From positions 279,290 through 343,289 of the forward strand of contig NZ_KE384021.1 in the NCBI RefSeq assembly GCF_000423465.1: a stretch of DNA of 64,000 bases, given 5' to 3'. Both the position numbers and the translations under genes were made by a program. The notes below the pieces were generated by a model that had not been told where the DNA came from, did not search any database, and worked only from the letters and a program-made list of their open reading frames with translations. This document shows, in pieces, positions 34,888-45,400 of the stretch. The stretch's first letter is position 1; each line of letters opens with the position of its first letter. This stretch comes from Propionicicella superfundia DSM 22317. Lineage in GTDB: Bacteria; Actinomycetota; Actinomycetes; Propionibacteriales; Propionibacteriaceae.

Positions 34888-35664
34888 ATGCGAATCCTGA
34901 CCTGCGTGAAGTACGTTCCCGATCCCGTGGACGAGGTGAGCTTCTCGTCCGCCCACACCCTTGACCGGGCCGCGAGCTCGTGTCTGCTGTCCGAACTGGA
35001 CGAGTACGCCGTCGAGCAGGCTCTACAGGCGCGCGCCGCGCTGCCCGAGGCGTCCGTCGCCGCGCTCACCGTCGGGCCCGCCGACGCCGAGGCGGGTCTG
35101 CGCAAGGCGCTGCAGATGGGCGCCGACGAGGCGTACCTCGTGAGTGACGACGCCATCGCCGGGTCGGACGTGTTCGGGACGGTCGCGGTTCTCGCGGCCG
35201 CCGTCCGGGCGGTGCCCGACGCCGGTCTCGTCATCTGCGGCATGAGCTCGACCGACGGCGAGATGGGGGTCCTGCCGGCCCTGTTGGCCCACGCGCTGGA
35301 CTGGCCGCTGCTGAGCATGGCGGCGTCCCTGGAGGTCGCCGGATCCGGCCTGCGCGGCACGCGGGTCGACGAGGTCGGCGCCCGGACCGTGGAGACGCCG
35401 CTTCCCGCAGTGGTGAGCGTGACCGATCAGACGGGCGAGCCGCGGTACCCGACGTTCAAGGACGTCATGGCCGCCAAGAAGAAGCCGGTGACCGAGTGGT
35501 CGCTGGCCGACCTCGGCGTCGATCCGGCGACGGTCGGCGCAGGCGCCGCGCGGGTCGAGGTGGCCACGATCACGAGGAACCCCGATCGCCAGGCGGGCAC
35601 GGTCCTCGTCGACGACGGCGGAAGCTCCGTGACCGAGCTCGTGGCTTTCCTGACAGAGGCGTAG
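34888..35664 (+). CDS. etfB: Electron transfer flavoprotein beta subunit
   Basis: 258 residues, the AMP-binding ETF subunit. It shows MRILTCVKYVPDP at the start, LSELDEYAVEQAL, the GPADAEAGLRKALQMGADEA strand-helix and VICGMSSTDGEMGVLPALLA, all characteristic of EtfB/FixA. It forms a heterodimer with EtfA, accepting electrons from flavin dehydrogenases. The etfA ATG is 12 nt downstream. Confidence 0.95.
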   Translation: MRILTCVKYVPDPVDEVSFSSAHTLDRAASSCLLSELDEYAVEQALQARAALPEASVAALTVGPADAEAGLRKALQMGADEAYLVSDDAIAGSDVFGTVAVLAAAVRAVPDAGLVICGMSSTDGEMGVLPALLAHALDWPLLSMAASLEVAGSGLRGTRVDEVGARTVETPLPAVVSVTDQTGEPRYPTFKDVMAAKKKPVTEWSLADLGVDPATVGAGAARVEVATITRNPDRQAGTVLVDDGGSSVTELVAFLTEA

Positions 35665-35676
35665 GAGGAGAACGAC

Positions 35677-36630
35677 ATGACGAACGTCCTGATTCTCGCG
35701 ACCGCGACCGACGGTGCCGTCGACGCCGCCACGCTGGGGCTCGCCACGCTCGGCCGTGGCCTCGGCCCGCTGTCGGCGGTGATCGCCGGCGATGCCGGGG
35801 ACGCCGCCGCGGAGCTCGGGCAGTACGGCGTCGCCGACCTTCACGCCGTGGAGTGCGCCGGGCTCGCCGCGTCGCTCGTGACCGCCCGTGCGGCGCTCGT
35901 GGCCGACGTGGCGCGGACAGCGGGCTCCAGCCTGATCCTCGTGCCCGCCGGCACCGAGGGCAACGAGGTCGCCGCGCTCGTGGCCGCCGAGCTCGGCGCG
36001 GGCCTCGTGACGGATGCCGTCGGGGTCGGCCTCGACGGCGGCATCGTCCATGCGAGCAAGGTCGTCTGGGCCGGCTCCTACACCGTCGACGCGGTCGTCC
36101 GTACGCCGCTGGCCGTCGTCACCGTCAAGGCCGTCGCCGCGGTCCCGGCCGAGGCGGCGACGGTGCCGAGCGTCCATTCGAGCACGTTCGCCTACGCGCC
36201 GGCCGGTCCCGTAGCGGCCGTCACGGCGACGGAGCCGCCGGTGTCCACGGGACGTCCCCGCCTGGCCGAGGCGAAGGTCGTGGTCGCCGGGGGCCGGGGC
36301 GTGGCGGGAGACTTCACGCTCGTCGAGTCCTTGGCGGACGCTCTCGGGGGCGCGGTCGGAGCGTCGCGGGCGGCCGTCGACTCGGGTTGGGTCGCGAGCA
36401 GCCTGCAGGTGGGGCAGACCGGCAAGACCGTCGCCCCCGATCTGTACGTCGCGGTCGGTATCTCGGGCGCGATCCAGCACGTCGCGGGGATGCGTTCGTC
36501 CAAGCGCATCGTTGCCATCAACAACGATCCCGACGCGCCCATCCACCGCATCGCCGACCTGGGCGTCGTGGGTGACCTCGCTGTGATCGTCCCGGAGCTG
36601 GTGACCCGGCTGGGTTCCGCTGGGTCGTGA
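35677..36630 (+). CDS. etfA: Electron transfer flavoprotein alpha subunit
   Basis: 317 residues. The C-terminal FAD-binding domain is clear: [13 protein letters not shown], then [36 protein letters not shown] and [27 protein letters not shown] lies 8 nt before the ATG. It is the second gene of etfBA. The likely membrane acceptor is the divergent EtfD-like protein; electron donors are not in this window. Confidence 0.95.
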   Translation: MTNVLILATATDGAVDAATLGLATLGRGLGPLSAVIAGDAGDAAAELGQYGVADLHAVECAGLAASLVTARAALVADVARTAGSSLILVPAGTEGNEVAALVAAELGAGLVTDAVGVGLDGGIVHASKVVWAGSYTVDAVVRTPLAVVTVKAVAAVPAEAATVPSVHSSTFAYAPAGPVAAVTATEPPVSTGRPRLAEAKVVVAGGRGVAGDFTLVESLADALGGAVGASRAAVDSGWVASSLQVGQTGKTVAPDLYVAVGISGAIQHVAGMRSSKRIVAINNDPDAPIHRIADLGVVGDLAVIVPELVTRLGSAGS

Positions 36631-36685
36631 CGGCACGGCGACCGGGCGGATGTCCCGCCCGGCGCGGTCGTCGACCCCCCTGTTC

Positions 36686-36724
36686 CCGCGCTCGCGCGGC
36701 GTGGTGGTCGCCGCGCGAGCGCGG
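36686..36724 (+). terminator. 16-bp hairpin after etfA
   Basis: CCGCGCTCGCGCGGCG (36686-36701) pairs perfectly with 36709-36724 around a 7-nt loop, 55 nt after the etfA stop. It is followed 40 nt later by palindrome copy 3, so etfBA has two strong hairpins in series. Confidence 0.75.
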
Positions 36725-36764
36725 CCGGCCCGATTCGCCGGTCCGCAGCGACGCACACAGTCCA

Positions 36765-36822
36765 CCGAGCGCTCCGAAACCGCCGGAAATCCGCTGATTT
36801 CCGGCGGTTTGGGAGCGCTCGG
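36765..36822. repeat. Convergent-gene palindrome, copy 3
   Basis: Arms of 27 nt (36765-36791 and 36796-36822) pair at 26 of 27 positions around a 4-nt loop. The outer arm reads CCGAGCGCTCCGAAACC. It lies between etfA (+) and the FCD-regulator gene (-), ending 18 nt before the latter's stop. Confidence 0.8.
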
Positions 36823-36839
36823 CGCGGTGCCGGGGAGGT

Positions 36840-37550
36840 TCAGCCGGCCTGCGCGCGGCGCGCAGCGAGTGCCGAGGAGGGGACGAACGCCTCCGCCCCG
36901 GGGGTGCCGCCGAGGTCGCCGGCCAGCAGTTCGCGGGCCCGCGAGAGGTGTTCCTGGAGCAGAGTGGCCACGCGGACGCTCTCACCCGCCTCGATGAGGT
37001 CGAGGAGCAGCGCATGCTCGGCGACGATGATCTCGGGGCTGAGCCGCTGGCTGCCCTGCAACTGGGACATGCAGAGCTTCACCTCGAACGCCAGCGAGCG
37101 GTACATGGCGCTGGTGCGCGGGCTGCCGAGGGCGTCGATCAGGGCGGTGTGGAAGCGCATGTCGGGCTCGACGACATCGAAGGAGCCCGTCTCCCACAGC
37201 GCCGCGATCTCGGCGTTGGCCACACGGGACGCGTCGGGCACCCGCTTGATCAGCGCGAGCCGGCGCAGCACCTCCGACTCCAGATAGGCGCGCGTCCGGT
37301 AGATGTCGCGCACATCCTCGGGCCCGAGTCTCACGACGCGCGCGGTCTTGTGGTTGCGCCGGACGAGGACCTTCTCGGACACGAGCCGTTCGATCGCCGC
37401 CTTCGCCGTGGCGCGGGCGATGTCGTAGCGCTCGGCGACCTTCGCCTCCGTCAGGGGCGTGTCGGGCTTGAGCTCTCGCCGGAGCACCTGTTCCTTCAGG
37501 TCTTCGGCGGCGGCATCGATCACTGACGTGATCACGATGTTCCGAGCCAC
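36840..37550 (-). CDS. GntR-family (FCD) transcriptional regulator, likely of lactate use
   Basis: 236 residues. The N-terminal winged helix (LKEQVLRRELKPDTPLTEAKVAERY in parts, then RATAKAAIERLVSE) is GntR-type. The C-terminal all-helical FCD ligand domain runs from about residue 85 with YRTRAYLESEVLRR, MRFHTALIDALGS and the metal-ligand-like H in EHALLLDLIEAG. GTG 37550 is chosen because a GGGGGG run ends 6 nt upstream; an in-frame GTG seven codons earlier has none. It is divergent from lldP and the D-lactate dehydrogenase, so an LldR-like role is likely. Confidence 0.82.
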   Translation of the reverse strand: MARNIVITSVIDAAAEDLKEQVLRRELKPDTPLTEAKVAERYDIARATAKAAIERLVSEKVLVRRNHKTARVVRLGPEDVRDIYRTRAYLESEVLRRLALIKRVPDASRVANAEIAALWETGSFDVVEPDMRFHTALIDALGSPRTSAMYRSLAFEVKLCMSQLQGSQRLSPEIIVAEHALLLDLIEAGESVRVATLLQEHLSRARELLAGDLGGTPGAEAFVPSSALAARRAQAG

Positions 37551-37799
37551 CTCAAACCCCCCCAGCTTCACGGCCGTGAATTGATTCTAACCCCTTGTCA
37601 CCTAGCAAGTCGGGCCGAGTCTCGACACGCGAGGCGACGCTCGGCACCCCGGCGTCGGGCAATCGTCCGGACGCCCGCCGCGGGTTCGGTCGTCGACCTC
37701 GGCCGACCATGGCACTCAAAGTTACCCGGTCAGTTCACTTGCATGTCGAGTCAACTTGCTGAACAATCGAGCATCGGCTGTCTCAACGAGGAGATTCCC
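37551..37799. promoter_or_regulatory. Divergent control region of regulator and lactate operon
   Basis: A 249-nt spacer, partly AT-richer than average. CTTG (37594-37597) and CAAG (37606-37609) form a short dyad, and TTGATTCTAA precedes it; either might belong to a GntR operator, but the match to known sites is weak. GAGGAG ends 8 nt before the lldP TTG start. Confidence 0.35.
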
Positions 37800-39503
37800 T
37801 TGTTCACTCAACCTCTGGCGCCCATTGCGGGAAGCCTCGCTCTCTCAGCACTCCTGGCGGCACTCCCGCTGATCCTGCTCTTCGTCCTGCTGGGCGTCTT
37901 CAAGATGAAGGCCTGGCTCGCCGCCCTCATCGGCCTGGCCGTGTCGATCGTCGTCGCCATCGTCGGCTGGGGCATGCCCGCGACGATGGCCCTCAGCGCC
38001 ACGGCCGAAGGCGCCTTCTACGGCGCCTTCCCGATCATGTGGATCCTCCTGAACGCCATCTGGCTGTACCAGCTCTCGGTGATCACCGGCTGGTTCGAGG
38101 AACTCGGCAAGCTCATCCGCTCGATCTCCGACGACCAGCGCATCCTGGCCATCCTCATCGCCTTCTGCTTCGGCGCCCTGATGGAGGCGCTCGCCGGCTT
38201 CGGCGCACCCGTCGCGATCTCGGCCGCCATGCTCATGGCGGCGGGGATGAGGCCGCTCAAGTCGGCCATCGTCTCACTGCTGGCCAACACCGCTCCCGTC
38301 GCCTTCGGCGCCATGGGCGCTCCCATCATCGCGCTGTCCGGCGCCGTGTCGTCCACCCATCCCGAGATCACGACGCACGTCCTGTCCCAGATGGCGGGGC
38401 GTCAGACCCCGTTCGTCGCCGCGATCGTCCCGCTCGTGCTGGTGTTCCTCGTCGACGGCCGGCGCGGCGTCAAGGAGACCTGGCCCGTCGCGATCGTGGC
38501 GGGCGTCGTGTTCGGCGTCTTCCAGTTCCTGACGTCGAACTTCATCACCGTCGAGATCACCGACGTGGTCGCGTCCCTCGCCACGATCGCGGTCGTCCTC
38601 GGCATGCTGCGGTTCTGGAAGCCGCGGAACTCGGTGCCGCTCGATCACACCGAGCTGCCCGCCGACGAGGCCGAGGCGATCAGCTCCGGCAAACTCGCCC
38701 ACTACCCCGAGATCACCGCGACCGGAGGGGCGCGGATCTGGGGCGCCATCGCCCCCTACGCGATCATCGTCATCGTCTTCTCGATCAGTCAGATCCCGGT
38801 CGTCAAGACCTGGCTGCTGAGCATCGGCCAGGTGAAGTTCCCGTGGCCCGGCCTCAACACGATCGCCGCCGACGGGACGGCGACCTCCACGATCCTGAAC
38901 AGCGCGGGCAAGCCGGTGTCCACGATCTTCACCTTCGACCATCTCCGCGCGACAGGCACCCTGCTGCTGCTCTCGGGCATCGTCACCTGCATGGTGTTCA
39001 AGGTGAAGGTCGCCGACGCCGTGCAGGCCTACGCGACGACCCTGAAGCAGCTTCGGTTCACCATCGTCACGGTGCTGTCGGTGCTGGCCCTGGCGTACGT
39101 CATGAACCTGTCCGGCCAGACCGCCAGCCTCGGCAACGCGCTCGCCACCGGGCTCGCCACCGCCTTCGTCGTGGTCTCGCCGCTGGTCGGGTGGATCGGG
39201 GTCGCGATCACCGGGTCCGACACGTCGTCCAACGCGCTGTTCGGGCTGCTGCAGGTGACCGCGGCGGAGCACTCCGGGCTGAACCCCGTCCTCATGGCCT
39301 CGGCGAACTCGTCCGGGGGCGTGATGGGCAAGATGATCTCGCCGCAGAACCTCGCCGTCGCGGCCGCGGCGGTGGGCATGACCAACCGCGAGGGAGACAT
39401 CTTCCGCAAGGTCGTGCTGTGGAGCCTCGCCCTGCTGGCCTACTTCACGATCGTCGTCGTCCTCCAGGCCGGGCCGCTCTCGTGGATGGTCCCGACCCCA
39501 TGA
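37800..39503 (+). CDS. lldP: L-lactate/glycolate permease
   Basis: A 567-residue transporter with about 13-14 helices. FTQPLAPIAGSLALSALLAALPLI at the N-terminus (in parts) and FGAPVAISAAMLM, GAMGAPIIALSG, GSDTSSNALFG and ASANSSGGVMGKMISPQNLAVA are hallmark LldP sequences. TTG 37800 is preferred: GAGGAG lies upstream and the family begins at this FTQP region; an in-frame ATG at 37743 lacks a ribosome-binding site. It imports lactate with protons. Its stop overlaps the start of the D-lactate dehydrogenase gene (ATGA). Confidence 0.92.
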   Translation: MFTQPLAPIAGSLALSALLAALPLILLFVLLGVFKMKAWLAALIGLAVSIVVAIVGWGMPATMALSATAEGAFYGAFPIMWILLNAIWLYQLSVITGWFEELGKLIRSISDDQRILAILIAFCFGALMEALAGFGAPVAISAAMLMAAGMRPLKSAIVSLLANTAPVAFGAMGAPIIALSGAVSSTHPEITTHVLSQMAGRQTPFVAAIVPLVLVFLVDGRRGVKETWPVAIVAGVVFGVFQFLTSNFITVEITDVVASLATIAVVLGMLRFWKPRNSVPLDHTELPADEAEAISSGKLAHYPEITATGGARIWGAIAPYAIIVIVFSISQIPVVKTWLLSIGQVKFPWPGLNTIAADGTATSTILNSAGKPVSTIFTFDHLRATGTLLLLSGIVTCMVFKVKVADAVQAYATTLKQLRFTIVTVLSVLALAYVMNLSGQTASLGNALATGLATAFVVVSPLVGWIGVAITGSDTSSNALFGLLQVTAAEHSGLNPVLMASANSSGGVMGKMISPQNLAVAAAAVGMTNREGDIFRKVVLWSLALLAYFTIVVVLQAGPLSWMVPTP

Positions 39504-42331
39504 CCGCCGTGACCCCCGAACGCCTGCAGGCACTGCTGCAGGGCTGTGTGGCGGATCCGGCCCAGCTCCGGACCGCGGAGCTGGACAGGCGTGCCCTGGC
39601 CCACGACGCATCCCACATTCTGCTCGTCCCGAGCGCCGTCGTCGCACCCCGGGACGCCGACGAGGTGGCTCGGCTGCTGCGGGCCACGTCGGCGGCGGGG
39701 ATCGGGCTGACGTTCCGCTCCGGCGGCACCAGCCTGTCCGGGCAGGCCGGCACCGAGGGCGTCCTCGCCGATGTCCGCCGGCACTTCACCGGCGTCGAGG
39801 TGCTGGACGACGGCGCTCGCGTGCGGGTCCAGCCCGGCGTGACGGTCAAGCAGCTCAATGCCCGGCTCGCCGCGTACGGCCGCAAGTTCGGTCCCGACCC
39901 GGCCAGCGAGGCGGCCTGCACCATCGGGGGCGTGGTCGCCAACAACTCGTCGGGCATGGCATGCGGAACGGTGGAGAACAGCTACCGCACGCTGGAGTCG
40001 GTCGTGGTCGTCCTGCCGTCCGGCACGGTCATCGACACCGGTGCACCCGACGCCGACGAACAGCTCCGCACGGTGGAGCCCGACCTGTACGCGGGTCTGC
40101 TGCGGCTGCGCGACCGGGTGCGCGGGAACCCCGCGTCGGTGGCGAGGATCACCCAGCAGTTCTCCATGAAGAACACGATGGGGTACGGGATCAACACGTT
40201 CCTCGACCACGACACGCCGGCCGGCATCCTGACGCACCTGATCGTCGGCAGCGAGGGCACCCTGGGCTTCGTCGCGTCGGCCACGTTCCGCACCGTCCCG
40301 CTGCGGAGGTTCGTCTCCACCGCGCTCGTGGTCTTCGACGACCTGTACGCGGCGAACCAGGCCCTGCCGGGGCTGGTCGCGACGGGCGCGGCCACCCTGG
40401 AGCTCATGGACTCGACGTCGTTGCGGGTGGGACAGGGCTTCCCCGACACCCCCGACATGATCAAGGCGCTGACGGTCGACACGCAGGCGGCGCTGCTCGT
40501 GGAGTACCAGGCCACCGGCGCGGCCGAGCTTGCCGAACTCGCCGCCGCCGCCCGGCCGACGCTCGACCGGCTGCCGGTCGGCGGACCGGTGGAACTCACC
40601 GACGACGCCGCGGTGCGGGCCGGGCTGTGGACGCTCCGCAAGGGCCTGTACACCTCCGTCGCGGGGGCGCGCCGCAGCGGGAGCACCGCCCTGCTGGAGG
40701 ATGTCGTCGTGCCGGTCGCGAGGCTGGCGGAGACCTGTGTCGACCTGGCCGTGCTCTTCGAGCGCTACGCCTACGAGGACTCGGTGATCTTCGGCCACGC
40801 CAAGGACGGCAACATCCACTTCATGATCACCGACCGGTTCGAGGACGCCGACCAGTTGCGGCGGTACAGCGAGTTCACCGAGGATCTGGTCGACCTGATC
40901 ATCGCCAACGACGGCTCGCTGAAGGCCGAGCACGGCACGGGCCGGGTGATGGCGCCGTTCGTCCGCAGGCAGTACGGCGACGAGCTGTACGACGTCATGT
41001 GCGAGGTCAAGCGCCTGTTCGACCCGCGGGGCCTGCTCAACGCCGGCACGGTCATCTCCGACGATCCCGACCTGCACCTGCAGCACATCAAACTCAATCC
41101 GAGCGTGGACGAGGAAGTCGACCGCTGCACCTCCTGCGGGTACTGCGAGCCGGTGTGCCCGTCGCGGGACCTCACGCTGACCCCGCGGCAGCGGATCGCG
41201 GTCCGGCGCGAGATCCGGCGCCTGGAGCTCGCCGGGGACGCCGCCGCCGTGGAGCGCCTCGAGAAGGACTTCGACTACCAGGTGCTCCACACCTGCGCGG
41301 TGGACGGGATGTGCGGCACGGCCTGCCCCGTGAAGATCAACACCGGCCTGCTGGTGAAGAAGCTGCGCCGCACGACCGTTCCCGGCGCGACGGCGGCGGC
41401 GTGGTCGGCACTGGCGAAGCACTGGAAGGGGACCACCGCCGCCTTCTCGACGGTGCTGGGCGTCGCCGACGCCCTGCCCCGCCCGCTGGAGGCAGGCCTC
41501 ACCGGCGTGAACAAGGCGGCTCGTGCGGTGCTCGGCACCGACTCGATCCCGCTCTGGTCGCCGGAGCTGCCCGGCGGCGGGGCGCCGCGCCGGCGTCCGG
41601 CGCCGGTCGGGGAGCCCGTGGCGGTCTACGTCCCGGCCTGCGTCAACGTCATGTTCGGGCCATCGCAGGGACCGGGCGTCCAGGTGAGCTTCGAACGCCT
41701 GTGTGCGAAGGCGGGGATCACGCTGCTCGTTCCCCCGGAGGTCGAGAAGCTGTGCTGCGGCACGCCGTGGTCGAGCAAGGGCATTCCCCAGGGGTACGCC
41801 GCCATGCGCGAGCGCGTCCTGCCGGTGCTCGCGGCCGCCACGGACGGGGGCCGGCTGCCGGTGATCTGCGACGCGTCGAGCTGCACAGAGGGTTTCCGGC
41901 ACATGATCGAGACCGATCCCGCTCTGCACATCGAGGTGATCGACTGCGTGTCCTTCGTGGCGCGGGAGGTGATCCCGGTGCTCGGCGAGTACCACAAGCT
42001 CGACTCGGTGACCGTGCACCCGACCTGCTCGTCCACGCAGATGGGGCTCAACCCCGACCTGCTCGCGGTGGCACACGCGGTCGCCGACACCGTCGACGTC
42101 CCGCTGGACTGGGGGTGCTGCGCCTTCGCCGGCGATCGCGGCATGCTTCACCCCGAGCTGACGGCGGCGGCGACCCGGCGGGAGGCCGCCGAGGCGGCGC
42201 GGCTCGACGGCGACGCCCATGCGAGCTGCAACCGGACCTGCGAGCTGGGGCTCACGCGCGCGACCGGCACGCCGTACCGCCACGTGGTGGAACTGCTCGC
42301 CGAGCAGGCGCTCGGGCAGGACGCCACCTAG
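39500..42331 (+). CDS. FAD/Fe-S D-lactate dehydrogenase (Dld-II type)
   Basis: 943 residues in three parts. An FAD-binding PCMH domain (about 35-270) has TFRSGGTSLSGQ and the FAD-linked oxidase C domain follows with IFGHAKDGNIHFM and NDGSLKAEHGTGR. Two [4Fe-4S] motifs are CTSCGYCEPVCPS near 542 and CAVDGMCGTACPV near 598. CCG domains at about 705-760 and 830-860 contain KLCCGTPW and WGCCAFAGDRG. This single-chain form oxidises D-lactate to pyruvate and probably donates to quinone or an Fe-S acceptor. Coupling to lldP supports lactate over glycolate. Confidence 0.88.
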   Translation: MTAVTPERLQALLQGCVADPAQLRTAELDRRALAHDASHILLVPSAVVAPRDADEVARLLRATSAAGIGLTFRSGGTSLSGQAGTEGVLADVRRHFTGVEVLDDGARVRVQPGVTVKQLNARLAAYGRKFGPDPASEAACTIGGVVANNSSGMACGTVENSYRTLESVVVVLPSGTVIDTGAPDADEQLRTVEPDLYAGLLRLRDRVRGNPASVARITQQFSMKNTMGYGINTFLDHDTPAGILTHLIVGSEGTLGFVASATFRTVPLRRFVSTALVVFDDLYAANQALPGLVATGAATLELMDSTSLRVGQGFPDTPDMIKALTVDTQAALLVEYQATGAAELAELAAAARPTLDRLPVGGPVELTDDAAVRAGLWTLRKGLYTSVAGARRSGSTALLEDVVVPVARLAETCVDLAVLFERYAYEDSVIFGHAKDGNIHFMITDRFEDADQLRRYSEFTEDLVDLIIANDGSLKAEHGTGRVMAPFVRRQYGDELYDVMCEVKRLFDPRGLLNAGTVISDDPDLHLQHIKLNPSVDEEVDRCTSCGYCEPVCPSRDLTLTPRQRIAVRREIRRLELAGDAAAVERLEKDFDYQVLHTCAVDGMCGTACPVKINTGLLVKKLRRTTVPGATAAAWSALAKHWKGTTAAFSTVLGVADALPRPLEAGLTGVNKAARAVLGTDSIPLWSPELPGGGAPRRRPAPVGEPVAVYVPACVNVMFGPSQGPGVQVSFERLCAKAGITLLVPPEVEKLCCGTPWSSKGIPQGYAAMRERVLPVLAAATDGGRLPVICDASSCTEGFRHMIETDPALHIEVIDCVSFVAREVIPVLGEYHKLDSVTVHPTCSSTQMGLNPDLLAVAHAVADTVDVPLDWGCCAFAGDRGMLHPELTAAATRREAAEAARLDGDAHASCNRTCELGLTRATGTPYRHVVELLAEQALGQDAT

Positions 42332-42369
42332 CGCATCCCCCGGCGCCGGATCCGGGCCGGTCCTGCCGG

Positions 42370-42396
42370 CCTGCCCGAGCCGTCCGCTCGGGCAGG
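42370..42396 (+). terminator. Terminator after the lactate operon
   Basis: CCTGCCCGAGC (42370-42380) pairs perfectly with GCTCGGGCAGG (42386-42396) around a 5-nt loop, 38 nt after the dehydrogenase stop. Confidence 0.75.
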
Positions 42397-42427
42397 ACCG
42401 TCGGGACCGCGTGGCAGAGTTCTCACC

Positions 42428-45400
42428 ATGGGCGAGGACGTGCTCGATCGCTTCTCCGCGGCCACCGGTGCGTGGTTCCGGAGCAGCTTCGCCGCACCCA
42501 CCGCGGCCCAGCGCGGGGCGTGGCGGGCGATCTCGACCGGGCAGCACACGCTGGTGGTCGCCCCGACCGGCTCCGGGAAGACCCTGGCCGCGTTCCTGTG
42601 GGGGCTCGACAGGCTCGCCTCGCGGCCTGTCCCCGACGACCCGGCCCGGCGCTGTCGCCTGCTGTACATCTCACCGCTGAAGGCGCTCGGCGTCGACGTC
42701 GAGCGCAACCTCCGCGCCCCGCTCGTCGGCATCCGGCACGCGGCCGACCGGCTCGGGCTGGACCGGCCCGACATCCGCGTCGGCGTCCGTTCCGGCGATA
42801 CTCCGCCCGACGAGCGGCGGACGTTCGCGCGCCGTCCGCCCGACATCCTCATCACCACCCCCGAGTCCCTCTTCCTGCTGCTCACGTCCGCCGGGCGCGA
42901 GGCGCTGCGCGGCGTCGAGACGGTGATCCTCGACGAGATCCACGCCGTGGCGGACACCAAACGCGGCGCACACCTGGCCGTGAGCCTGGAGCGGCTCGAT
43001 GCGCTCCTGGAGTCCCCGGCGCAGCGCATCGGCCTGTCGGCGACCGTCCGGCCGATCGACGAGGTGTCGCGCTTCCTCGCCGGGGGCCGGCCCGTGACGG
43101 TCGTGGCCCCGCCGGCGGACAAGCGGTGGCAGTTGGACGTCGTCGTGCCGGTTCCCGACCTGGCCGCGATCGGCGACGAGACCGGCGACCTCAGCGGAGC
43201 CGCCGCCGGCGATCCCCGCCGGACGTCGGTGTGGCCCCACGTCGAGGAGCGCATCGTCGATCTCGTGGCGTCCCACCGGTCGACGCTCGTGTTCGCCAAC
43301 TCGCGCCGGCTCGCGGAGCGGCTCACCGCGCGGCTGAACGAGATCTGGTGGGAGCGCGCGCAGACGGAGGCCACGCCGGCGCCCGTGCGGTCCGACGACG
43401 CCCCGTCTCCGTCCTTGCCGACGTCCTCCGACTCCTTCACCCACGCGGTTCCCGGCACGCTCGCCCGCGCCCACCACGGCTCGGTGAGCCGCGAGCAGCG
43501 CTCCCAGATCGAGGAGGACCTCAAGTCGGGGCGGCTGCCGGCGGTCGTGGCGACGTCCAGCCTCGAACTCGGCATCGACATGGGAGCGGTCGACCTCGTC
43601 GTGCAGGTCGAGGCGCCCCCGTCCGTCGCGTCGGGACTCCAGCGGGTGGGCCGCGCAGGGCACCGGATCGGCGCCGTGTCCCACGGCGTGCTGTTCCCGA
43701 AGTTCCGCGGCGACCTCGTTCAGACCGCCGTCGCCGTCGAGCGGATGCGAGCGGGGGAGATCGAGCATCTGCGGCCGGCCGCCAATCCGCTCGACGTCCT
43801 CGCGCAGCAGCTCGTCGCGATGGTCGCGATGGACTCCTGGACCGTCGCCGATGCCGAGGCGCTGGTGCGCCGCGCCGCGCCGTTCGGGGGGCTGAGCCGC
43901 CCCGTGCTGGAGGCGGTGCTGGACATGCTGAGCGGACGGTACCCGTCCGACGAGTTCGGGGAGCTGCGTCCTCGCCTGGTGTGGGACCGGGCGACCGGCG
44001 TCCTCACGGGTCGCCGCAACGCGCAGCGGCTCGCGGTGACCAGCGGCGGGACGATCCCCGACCGGGGCCTGTTCGGGGTGTTCCTCGCCGGAGCCGGCGG
44101 TCCCGGGCGACGGGTCGGGGAGCTCGACGAGGAGATGGTGTACGAGTCCCGCGTCGGGGATGTGTTCGCGCTCGGCACGTCGAGCTGGCGGATCGAGGAG
44201 ATCACCCATGACCGAGTGCTCGTCACGCCGGCGCCGGGGGTGCCGGCCCGGGTGCCGTTCTGGCACGGGGACGCGCTGGGTCGTCCCGCCGAGCTGGGTC
44301 GCGCAATCGGACGATTCGTCGCCGAGGTCGCAGGGTCGCCGCCCGACCGGGCGCGGGAGCGGGTCGCGGCCGCGGGCCTCGACGAGTGGGCGACCGACAA
44401 CCTGCTCGCCTACCTGGCCGATCAGCGGGATGCGACCGGTCGCGTCCCGACGGACACCCATCTGCTGATCGAGCGCTTCCGCGACGAGCTCGGCGACTGG
44501 CAGATCGTCGTCCACTCGCCGTACGGCTCGCGTGTGCACGCGCCATGGGCGCTGCTGGTGGCTGCGCGGCTGCGGGAGCGGTTCGGGGTGGACGTGCGCG
44601 CCATGCATGCCGACGACGGGATGGTGTTCCGGCTGCCCGACTCCGACTGGGACGACGAGCCTGCGGACACGATCCCGCGGAGCGGGGGGCGCTCGTTCGA
44701 CGACGAACTGGTCGAAGTGCTGTTCCCCGAGCCCGACGACGTGCCCGGCCGGGTGACCGAGGAGCTCGGCGGCTCAGCGCTGTTCGCGGCCCGGTTCCGC
44801 GAATGCGCGGGGCGGGCGCTGCTGCTTCCGCGGCGGCGTCCCGACCGGCGGCAGGCGTTGTGGCAGCAGCGGCAGCGAGCCGCGCAACTGCTGGAGGTGG
44901 CGGCCCGCTACCCGGACTTCCCGATCGTGCTGGAGACCGTTCGCGAGTGCATGAACGACGTCTTCGACGTGCCCGCGCTCGTCGGGCTGCTGCAGCGAGT
45001 GCAGGCCCGCGAGATCGCGGTCACCACCGTCCACACTCCCCGGGCCTCGCCGTTCGCGTCGTCGCTGCTGTTCGGGTACGTCGCGCAGTTCCTGTACGAC
45101 GCCGACTCGCCGCTGGCCGAGCGGCGTGCGGCCGCACTCGCGCTCGACCCGTCGCTGCTGGCCGACCTGCTCGGCACCAGCGAGGGTCTGGCGCTGTCCG
45201 ACCTGCTCGACCCCGAGGCCCTCACCCGTACCGAGGCCGAGTCGCAGTGCCTCGCCGAGGGACGCCGGGCACGCGACCTCGACGAGCTCACCGACATTCT
45301 GCGCACCGTCGGCCCGCTGACGACGGCTGCCGTGGCGCGGCGGTGCGCCGACCCGGCGGCCGCGGCGGGCCGGCTCGCCGCGCTGGCCGACGCCCACCGG

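Noticed and set aside
39440-42547. Long open frame opposite the D-lactate dehydrogenase (about 1035 codons)
   Set aside because: It mirrors a well-supported coding sequence and shows no protein motifs. Long antisense frames are a composition effect here.
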